NCBI GenBank assembly: GCA_002693605.1
Contig: NZQO01000096.1
Coordinates: 1-14,100, forward strand
Source of the DNA: Flavobacteriaceae bacterium
GTDB lineage: Bacteria > Bacteroidota > Bacteroidia > Flavobacteriales > Flavobacteriaceae
Direction of reading: 5' to 3'
Length of the DNA: 14,100 nt
Notes under the pieces: model-generated
What the model saw: only the letters and a program-made list of their open reading frames with translations
Databases searched by the model: none
What the model was told of the DNA's origin: nothing
Part shown: positions 1-5,544 of the stretch, one piece after another
Numbering within the stretch: position 1 is the first letter of the stretch
Layout: every line of letters begins with the position of its first letter
Made by a program: the position numbers and the translations under genes

Positions 1-1
1 A

Positions 2-883
2 TCCACTTCTAAAGGAACGTTGCTAGAATATGCCATTGCCGTAGAATCGCTCAGCGATCATCCATTGGCACGTGCCGTGGTACGCGATGGATTGCGCATA
101 CTAGATAAAACTAGTGTCGTAGAGGCTCAAAATCTGGAATCTGTACACGGAAAAGGCATAGTGGCCACCTATAACGAGGAAAAAATACATATCGGTAACC
201 GCAGGTTATACGAAACGATGAATATTTCGATTCCCAGGGAAGTAGATGATATAGTAACACAACTAGAGAGCGCTGGCAAAACTACTATGCTATTAAAGAA
301 CGAATCAGCCTTCTTCGGCGTTTTGGGTCTTATGGATACTCCTCGACCTGTCGCCAAGAAAACGTTGGCGCAGTTAAGGCTGCTGGGCATTAAGCGAATG
401 GTTATGCTCACTGGCGATAATCAGCTTGTTGCAAATTCGGTCGCCCAGGAAATTGGGGTTGATCAAGCCACCGGTGGATTGCTTCCCGAAGAAAAGGTAG
501 CAGCCATACAAAAACTCAAAAAACAAGAGAAAAAACTAGCTATGGTAGGCGACGGTGTTAATGATGCGCCCGCTATGGCGCACAGTACAGTAGGAATTGC
601 CATGGGCGCCGCAGGAAGCGACGTTGCTCTGGAAACCGCCGATATTGCCTTAATGGCCGATAAACTGGAAACCCTTCCGTTTGCGATAGGATTGAGCCGA
701 ATGGCCAAAACCATAATCAAGGAAAACTTATGGATTAGTTTGGGGATGGTTGCAATCCTTGTACCCGCTACCATATTTAGCTGGGTTAATATTGGCGTAG
801 CCGTTTTTTTCCACGAGGGCTCCACACTCTTGGTAGTACTCAACGCATTGCGGTTGCTGGCCTATGCCAAGCCAAAACCATAA
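2..883 (+). CDS. Heavy-metal P1B-type ATPase, P1B-4-like, C-terminal fragment (5' end outside window)
   Basis: This is the C-terminal part of a heavy-metal-exporting P-type ATPase of the cytoplasmic membrane. The reading frame is open from base 2, so the true start lies upstream; the TTG at 20 is internal. Visible in order: the nucleotide-binding-domain motif SDHPLA (His-Pro at 59-64, the P1B hallmark), the hinge motif MLTGDN (TGDN at 410-421), the GDGVNDAP phosphatase-domain motif (548-571), and two final membrane segments. The last membrane segment carries HEGST (812-826) followed by NALRLL. Family knowledge: P1B-2 Zn/Cd/Pb pumps have an Asp in this helix, whereas His-Glu-Gly-x-Thr marks P1B-4 pumps such as CoaT, which move Co, Fe(II) or Ni. 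The metal is therefore inferred as Co/Fe-like. The DKTGT phosphorylation site, the TM metal site (SPC expected) and any N-terminal metal domain are outside the window. The gene ends at a hairpin terminator. Confidence 0.92.
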   Translation, partial: STSKGTLLEYAIAVESLSDHPLARAVVRDGLRILDKTSVVEAQNLESVHGKGIVATYNEEKIHIGNRRLYETMNISIPREVDDIVTQLESAGKTTMLLKNESAFFGVLGLMDTPRPVAKKTLAQLRLLGIKRMVMLTGDNQLVANSVAQEIGVDQATGGLLPEEKVAAIQKLKKQEKKLAMVGDGVNDAPAMAHSTVGIAMGAAGSDVALETADIALMADKLETLPFAIGLSRMAKTIIKENLWISLGMVAILVPATIFSWVNIGVAVFFHEGSTLLVVLNALRLLAYAKPKP

Positions 884-884
884 A

Positions 885-909
885 AAAAGCCCGGAATATC
901 CGGGCTTTT
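885..909. terminator. Bidirectional intrinsic terminator between convergent genes
   Basis: A perfect 11-bp stem (AAAAGCCCGGA paired with TCCGGGCTTTT) closes a 3-nt ATA loop. The stem is GC-rich in its centre and ends in A/T runs on both sides, so an RNA from either strand has a hairpin followed by U residues. It starts one base after the ATPase stop codon and lies 18 bp beyond the stop of the minus-strand propeller gene, so it probably ends both transcripts. Confidence 0.9.
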
Positions 910-927
910 CCAAAAGTAAATAAGATT

Positions 928-3900
928 CTATTTTTCTACATAGGGAGCTCCGGCATCGCGCAGCCTTCCGTAAATCACATCAAGCTTTTGTTGTGCCGTA
1001 CTCAACTTGGCCTGGTAGTATTCCAATTGCTTGTTGATAATTTGCATTTGGTCTTTCTGGGACGGGGTAGGACCGTAGGTAGAACGTTCTATTCCGCGGT
1101 ATACCGCGAACATTCGTTCGCCCACGGTAGGTTTGGTCTTTTCACCTACCTCTAGTTTGGCCAAATTGCCGTTCAACTGGGCATTTAAGCCGTTAAGGTC
1201 GGCAATTACCTGGTTTAACGCAGAGTCGAGCTCTCCCGGCATCGACTGGCTACGTTCCAAAGCTTGATGCATAGCTTTTGCCCGTTGCATCGATTTGTTC
1301 AACTCAATGTTGAGCGCTGAACTTTTTTCTACCGAAGTTTCGTACAATCTCCAAAAATCGGAAGCCACGGCCTTGGAAGAACCTTTCAAGGCTCCTTCTT
1401 TTAGCGGCTTCACATCAAAAGTGATTGGTTGTGAAACTTTAGACACCGTGCCGTTTTCAGACAGATACATCGTTGCGGTATAGGTTCCGGGAGGAGCGAG
1501 CAAACCTTGCGGAGACTCATTTTCGCCAGAATCCTGACGCATTGTTATGGCCTCGGCCGGCGGATAGCGCAAATCCCAGGCAATCCGGTGCACCCCTTTT
1601 TTGGCGGGTCCGGAAATCCTTCTTATCACTTGGCCTTCGGAATTGGCTACGGCTATTATAACTTTTGGGTCCTGCTGCAATTTTTCCTCCTGGAGAGCGT
1701 CCCAACCCGGAAACGGCACATCTTGGTTGCCAAGCTGTTTTTCCTTTTCCTGGCGTACATCTTCCTGTTTTTTCAAGCCATCTTTTAAATAATAGGTGAA
1801 CACGGCACCAAACTCCGGATTGGGAGCTACGTAATGGGAATCGCCTTGGCTGCCCTTATCGGCGTCGAACCCGAGATGGGGCCGCGGGATATACCACCAA
1901 GCGTCGCGGGTTTCAAATAATTTTGCGTCTTGCTGAAGCGTGGCTTCAGAAATTTCCCGTAAGGCCGAATAATCATCTAAGATGAAGAATCCTCTTCCGA
2001 AGGAGGCCGCTACAAGATCGTTTTCTCGGCGTTGAATTGCCAAGTCGCGGAAGGAGATGGTAGGCACGCCTCCTTGCAATTCGGTCCACTGCTGGCCGCC
2101 ATCGACGGTAAAGTAAATTCCGAACTCGGTTGCCGCGAACATGAGTCCCGGTTTCTCGTGGTCTTGAACCAATCTCCAAACCAGGGTGCGATCCGGTAGA
2201 TTGTTGCTAATTGATTTCCAGCTGCGACCCCTATCGGTACTTTTCATAAGATAGGGATTGAAATCGCCATACTTATGATTGTCTAGAGCGACATATACTG
2301 TATTCGCATCGAACAAATCGGCTTTGATATCGTTCACAAAGGCTGTGGCAGGTACTCCTGGCATATCGCCCACATTAATCTTTCGCCAATCGCCGCCCCC
2401 TTTTTCGGTAACCTGAATTAGTCCGTCATCGGTTCCGGCATATACGAGTCCAGCTTGTTTTGGCGATTCTGCCAAAGAAGTAATGGTATTGTAGTTGGAC
2501 ATCGCGAACATATCCCAAGCACCATCCCACGATTGTTTTTTGCCCATGATGGGAAGTTCGATACGTTCTTGATCCTTGGTAAGATCGCCCGAAATGGCAG
2601 TCCAGGAATCACCGCGGTTGTCCGATTTCCACACGCGCTGCGAAGCGAAATAAATGGTGGTAGGGTTGTGCGGGCTCACCAAGATCGGGGCGTCCCAATT
2701 AAAACGCTCGTAATCCTCTCCTTCGGCCGGTTGGGGCTGAATGTCCACAACTTCACCGGTACTCATATCGATTCGAGAGAGGGTTCCTTCTTGGCGCTCA
2801 CCGTAAATAATATCGGGATTTCCCGGTTCGGTTGCGGGTTGATGGCCATCCCAGTTCAGGACAACGCGCCAATCGCTATTTTGAATTCCGTGTACATTAT
2901 CGGTACGCGAAGGCCCTCCTTGAGTGCTATTATCCTGGGTACCTCCATAAATATTGTAAAATGGTTTCGCATCGTCTACAGCTACCTTATAGTATTGGGT
3001 TATTGGAAGGTTATCAACGAATTTCCAGGTCTCGGTTAGATCGAAAGACTCATAAAGACCGCCATCGGTTCCCATAATCACGTAATCTGGGTCGCTACTT
3101 TTAAATGCGATAGCGTGGTTATCACCGTGTTTGTTGCGCTCGTTCATTCTATAGAAAGTCTTTCCAGCATCATCGGAGACTTGCATACTTGCGTCCATTA
3201 AGTAAAGTCTCCCTTCGTGATGCGGCGAAACGAAAAGTTCTTGATAGTAATGCGGACCGGTTCCGCCGGAAACGGCATCCGATTGTTTCGTCCAGGAGTT
3301 ACCGCCATCGGTAGACATAAAGAGCCCTCCCTTTCTACGATTTAACTCTATGGCCGCATAAATAGTATTTGAATCGTGGGGGGATACGGCTAAGCCAATT
3401 TTACCCATATTCGATTTTGGCAAACCGTTTTCCAGTTCCGTCCAAGTTTCCCCACCGTCATCACTGCGATAGATTCCGGATTTTGGTCCTCCACCCATAT
3501 AGGCCGCCACGGTGCGGTGGTGCTGCCAGGTTGCGGCGTACAACCGGTCCATGTTGTTCGGGTCCAATTCCAGATCGGTTACACCGGTCCATTCGGAATC
3601 GCCCAAGGTCTTCGTCCAGGTTTTACCCCCGTCGGTGGTCTTGAAGAGACCACGGTCGCCTCCCTTGTTCCAGAGGGGTCCTTGTGCCGTGACCCAAACT
3701 GTGTCACTATCATCGGGGTGAACCACAATTCGGGAAATGTGCTGAGAATCTTTCAGACCCATGTTTTTCCACGATTTGCCACCGTCGTCACTGCGATAAA
3801 CACCATCGCCAAAACCTACGTGGCGGCCACCAACATCCTCGCCGGTTCCCACCCAAATGGTCTCGGGATTATTTGGGTCTATGGTTACGGTACCGATAGA

Positions 3901-4203
3901 GTAGGAAGTTTCATTATCGAAAATTGGGGTCCAGGTAGTTCCTGAATTTACTGTTTTCCAAACACCGCCAGAACCTACAGCCACGTACCAAACATTTTCA
4001 TTATCTGGATGAATGGCAATGTGCGAAATACGACCGCTCATAAAAGCTGGACCGATATTCCGAAGTTTAAGCCCAGAAAGTACGGAGTCATTAAGTACGC
4101 GGTTGGTGGTTTGGTTCTTTTTTTTTGATCGTTGGGCGTGCGCGGGGCTTAGGGGAAAACATAAGAACACCAGGAGCAAGCCGAGGAGGGAATAGTTTTT
4201 CAT
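928..4203 (-). CDS. Secreted VPS10/sortilin-like Asp-box (BNR) beta-propeller protein
   Basis: A 1091-residue exported protein of a family often labelled 'glycosyl hydrolase' or 'VPS10 domain-containing'. A Sec signal peptide is clear: Lys near the N-terminus, a hydrophobic core at residues 5-20, and an AHA cleavage site at 21-23. Residues about 45-745 contain repeated Asp-boxes of the S-x-D-x-G-x-x-W type at about 138, 189, 247, 297, 343 (SDDAGKTF), 527, 655 and 699, with a degenerate TVNSGTTW near 84. This fits one or two large beta-propellers. The propeller part ends with the family-typical GRGFFILDD near 737. Residues about 845-935 look like an Ig/FlgD-like beta domain (GVHRIAWDLRY, LLAPPGTYTATMYL). 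Residues about 945-1075 are helical and possibly coiled. I see no sialidase catalytic set and no type IX C-terminal sorting domain, so enzymatic activity is unproven. The ATG directly precedes the signal peptide. It lies downstream of rluE on the same strand, after a 129-bp gap. Confidence 0.9.
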   Translation of the reverse strand: MKNYSLLGLLLVFLCFPLSPAHAQRSKKKNQTTNRVLNDSVLSGLKLRNIGPAFMSGRISHIAIHPDNENVWYVAVGSGGVWKTVNSGTTWTPIFDNETSYSIGTVTIDPNNPETIWVGTGEDVGGRHVGFGDGVYRSDDGGKSWKNMGLKDSQHISRIVVHPDDSDTVWVTAQGPLWNKGGDRGLFKTTDGGKTWTKTLGDSEWTGVTDLELDPNNMDRLYAATWQHHRTVAAYMGGGPKSGIYRSDDGGETWTELENGLPKSNMGKIGLAVSPHDSNTIYAAIELNRRKGGLFMSTDGGNSWTKQSDAVSGGTGPHYYQELFVSPHHEGRLYLMDASMQVSDDAGKTFYRMNERNKHGDNHAIAFKSSDPDYVIMGTDGGLYESFDLTETWKFVDNLPITQYYKVAVDDAKPFYNIYGGTQDNSTQGGPSRTDNVHGIQNSDWRVVLNWDGHQPATEPGNPDIIYGERQEGTLSRIDMSTGEVVDIQPQPAEGEDYERFNWDAPILVSPHNPTTIYFASQRVWKSDNRGDSWTAISGDLTKDQERIELPIMGKKQSWDGAWDMFAMSNYNTITSLAESPKQAGLVYAGTDDGLIQVTEKGGGDWRKINVGDMPGVPATAFVNDIKADLFDANTVYVALDNHKYGDFNPYLMKSTDRGRSWKSISNNLPDRTLVWRLVQDHEKPGLMFAATEFGIYFTVDGGQQWTELQGGVPTISFRDLAIQRRENDLVAASFGRGFFILDDYSALREISEATLQQDAKLFETRDAWWYIPRPHLGFDADKGSQGDSHYVAPNPEFGAVFTYYLKDGLKKQEDVRQEKEKQLGNQDVPFPGWDALQEEKLQQDPKVIIAVANSEGQVIRRISGPAKKGVHRIAWDLRYPPAEAITMRQDSGENESPQGLLAPPGTYTATMYLSENGTVSKVSQPITFDVKPLKEGALKGSSKAVASDFWRLYETSVEKSSALNIELNKSMQRAKAMHQALERSQSMPGELDSALNQVIADLNGLNAQLNGNLAKLEVGEKTKPTVGERMFAVYRGIERSTYGPTPSQKDQMQIINKQLEYYQAKLSTAQQKLDVIYGRLRDAGAPYVEK

Positions 4204-4223
4204 AAAAGTGTAGATAATTTAAT

Positions 4224-4253
4224 TAGTCTTCCTAAAAATATTCAAAAAGACTA
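4224..4253 (-). repeat. Inverted repeat in the leader of the propeller gene
   Basis: TAGTCTT (4224-4230) and AAGACTA (4247-4253) form perfect 7-bp arms around a 16-nt A/T-rich spacer. It lies 21-50 bp upstream of the ATG at 4203. It could be an RNA hairpin in the 5' leader or a protein-binding dyad. It has no U-run in the useful position and a long loop, so it is a weak terminator candidate for rluE. Confidence 0.4.
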
Positions 4254-4265
4254 TCTCCTCTCTAT

Positions 4266-4282
4266 ATGTTAAGAACATTAAC
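4266..4282. promoter_or_regulatory. Overlapping dyads upstream of the propeller gene, possible operator
   Basis: Two interlocking palindromes share this stretch: ATGTT-AAG-AACAT (4266-4278) and GTTAA-GAACA-TTAAC (4268-4282). They lie 63-79 bp upstream of the propeller-gene ATG, where a promoter would be expected, although I could not find a convincing TAnnTTTG element nearby. A/T-rich intergenic DNA produces short dyads by chance, so the regulatory role is inference. Confidence 0.3.
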
Positions 4283-4332
4283 TATTATTTTAACAAGTTT
4301 CTAACATTTCTGTCCATCGCAATTCTGAAAAC

Positions 4333-4920
4333 CTAAAAAAGTAGCGGATGCGGAAGAAAAGCCACCGCACCGGGAGATAGGTTTTCCAACGTTTGGAAAC
4401 CGATACGCATTCGCACTAATCTCAGGGTTGGGTGCCCGACGGCCGCAGTCATTTTCTTGACTTGCCTAAATTTTCCCTCTTTGAGCGTTATGGATATCCA
4501 GCTCGTGGGCCCGTGGCGCGCGTCCCTGATTTTCTTGCCCCGCTCGGGAAATGATGGTGCGGAATTCAATAGACGGACTTGACAGGGAAGGGTTGTGTAT
4601 CTTTTTCCGTTGAAGCCTATTTCCACACCTTGCTTTAATTTCGAAATAGCTTCTGGGGTAATTAGGCCGTCAACCTGGCAATAATATTCCTTTTCAACAG
4701 CACCGGAAGTTATCGTGGCGCTCGTCTTACCACAGGTTGTCAACAATAGCAAGCCCTCGGTGTTTTCATCTAGGCGACCAATTGCCATAGTGCCTTCGGG
4801 AAAATCGTAAAGTTCGCCCAACAGCCGCTTTTTGTGGCTCTTCGGGCCATTATTTATGAACTGGCTAAGATAGCCGATGGGTTTGTATAACTTGAAATGT
4901 GATGGGGTAGGGGTAGTCAT
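4333..4920 (-). CDS. rluE: 23S rRNA pseudouridine synthase, RluE-type (RsuA family)
   Basis: A 195-residue cytoplasmic enzyme converting a uridine of 23S rRNA to pseudouridine (in E. coli RluE this is U2457). The protein begins almost directly with the catalytic domain (FKLYKPIGYLSQF), without an S4 RNA-binding domain. RluE lacks S4 too, while RsuA, RluB and RluF carry one. The catalytic Asp is D51 in GRLDENTEGLLLLT. Also present are the Lys-Glu-Tyr-Tyr strand, PTSWISITL, and the EGKFRQVKKM motif (about 148-157) followed by GHPTLRLVRMRIG, all matching RluE closely. The length is near the usual 200-220. I chose the ATG at 4920; an in-frame TTG at 4932 would add four residues but falls inside the -7 promoter element. 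The neighbouring small gene upstream on the same strand is cut off by a terminator, so rluE probably starts its own transcript. Confidence 0.93.
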   Translation of the reverse strand: MTTPTPSHFKLYKPIGYLSQFINNGPKSHKKRLLGELYDFPEGTMAIGRLDENTEGLLLLTTCGKTSATITSGAVEKEYYCQVDGLITPEAISKLKQGVEIGFNGKRYTTLPCQVRLLNSAPSFPERGKKIRDARHGPTSWISITLKEGKFRQVKKMTAAVGHPTLRLVRMRIGFQTLENLSPGAVAFLPHPLLF

Positions 4921-4929
4921 TGCCGATTG

Positions 4930-4937
4930 CAAAGGTA
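4930..4937 (-). promoter_or_regulatory. -7 promoter element of rluE
   Basis: Read on the minus strand this is TACCTTTG, an exact match to the Bacteroidota -7 consensus TAnnTTTG. Only nine bases separate it from the ATG at 4920, so transcription probably starts a few bases from the start codon, giving a nearly leaderless mRNA. No good TTG was found at the expected -33 spacing; a TTC lies about 22 bases upstream. Confidence 0.6.
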
Positions 4938-4970
4938 CAGCGATATTTATACTGATAATGAACTTGCAAC

Positions 4971-5004
4971 AAAAAAAGCCGAGCAGCGCGTGGCTGCTCG
5001 GCTT
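4971..5004 (-). terminator. Strong minus-strand intrinsic terminator after the small gene
   Basis: A perfect 12-bp stem (AAGCCGAGCAGC at 4976-4987 and GCTGCTCGGCTT at 4993-5004) with a 5-nt loop. Read on the minus strand it runs into TTTTTTT, and the two outer A:U pairs of the stem use part of that run. On the plus strand the hairpin is followed by CCTCTT, so it is oriented for minus-strand transcription. It begins 22 bp after the stop codon of the small broken gene at 5027-5306 and is independent evidence that this region is transcribed. Confidence 0.9.
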
Positions 5005-5026
5005 CCTCTTGGTTGGCCGCTACTCG

Positions 5027-5306
5027 TTACAGGGCGTACTTGTTTCGTTTGTAGAAGAAAGGGTCGGCATACGTCTCGGCTATTTCCAAATAAGGTGAGA
5101 AGCGTCTTTTTTTCCGGGTTAGGGTCTTGCACCGTTCCATTAATTTTCGTTCTAATCGCATAGCGGTCTCATTTTTGCTCTGTACAGAGCGATTGATTGA
5201 TTGATGAATGCTCTCCAGGTTAGCGAAAACGTCGCTTGCTGTTCCAAGTGTAACTTTTTGAAGTCTTTACTCGTTCGGTCAATTGGTTGCTGTCTAATGT
5301 TCTCAT
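5027..5306 (-). pseudogene. Small basic protein gene broken by one frameshift at an A5 run
   Basis: I do not recognise the family. From the ATG at 5306 the frame runs 16 protein-like codons (MRTLDSNQLTERVKTS), then reaches a run of five A (5255-5259 on the plus strand) and soon stops, 28 residues in all. The +1 frame from the same A-run stays open to a TAA at 5029-5027 and reads as a convincing protein, with stretches SDVFANLESIHQSIN, AMRLERKLMERCKTL and PYLEIAETYADPFF. Removing one A joins the two into about 92 residues, probably helical and strongly basic (RKKRR). The downstream frame has no ATG before residue MRLERKL, so it lacks a start of its own. An operator-like promoter lies upstream and a strong terminator sits 22 bp downstream. 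It may be a true recent pseudogene, a homopolymer sequencing error, or slippage during expression. An ATCA-type tetranucleotide run lies inside the second half. Confidence 0.6.
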
Positions 5307-5356
5307 AATTTCTAGTTGTTTAATGATTGATCTGATTACTTAAAAGACGAGCGACT

Positions 5357-5398
5357 ATAAAATATGTTACAGTACTATGCATTACAAAGTACATATTT
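5357..5398 (-). promoter_or_regulatory. Promoter/operator region of the small minus-strand gene with nested dyads
   Basis: Outer arms AAATATGT (5360-5367) and ACATATTT (5391-5398) are a perfect 8-bp inverted repeat with a 23-nt spacer. Inside it lie GTACT (5372-5376) with AGTAC (5388-5392), and the palindrome ATGCAT (5377-5382). On the minus strand a TTTG (5388-5385) and TATTTTAT (5364-5357), 20 bp apart, fit a -33/-7 pair, though the -7 part is imperfect. The dyads overlap both elements, as a repressor site would. The ATG at 5306 would follow a leader of roughly 45 nt. I cannot name the regulator. Confidence 0.45.
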
Positions 5399-5482
5399 AA
5401 CACTTTTTAACATAATTTGTTCATTTTTGAACTTAAAATGGATGCATATGGGTTGAAAGAAAGTTTGAGAATGTTCTGAAAT

Positions 5483-5516
5483 TTGCTTTCAAAACAGCTA
5501 AAAGATAGTATTTTTG
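5483..5516 (+). promoter_or_regulatory. Promoter of the helicase gene
   Basis: TTG (5483-5485, within ATTTGC) and TATTTTTG (5509-5516) match the Bacteroidota -33 and TAnnTTTG -7 elements. The spacer is 23 bp, at the long end. The start of transcription would fall near 5522, leaving a leader of about 20 nt before the ATG at 5545. The leader contains GAAAGAAA but no standard Shine-Dalgarno sequence. Confidence 0.6.
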
Positions 5517-5544
5517 CATCCTTGTTTTCTGAAAGAAATCACTT

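Noticed and set aside
20..22. TTG as the start of the ATPase gene
   Set aside because: The frame is open further upstream to the window edge and the protein begins in the middle of the nucleotide-binding domain, so it is an internal codon.
463..843. 126-residue minus-strand open frame across the ATPase C-terminus
   Set aside because: It is a shadow of the conserved GDGVNDAP and membrane-segment coding sequence.
2455..3039. 194-residue plus-strand open frame inside the propeller gene
   Set aside because: It is antisense to a well-supported gene with clear Asp-box repeats, and its translation has no recognisable motif or leader.
4947..5132. 61-residue minus-strand frame reading through the terminator hairpin
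   Set aside because: It overlaps the strong terminator and runs in a different frame from the protein-like sequence at 5027-5266; no start context.
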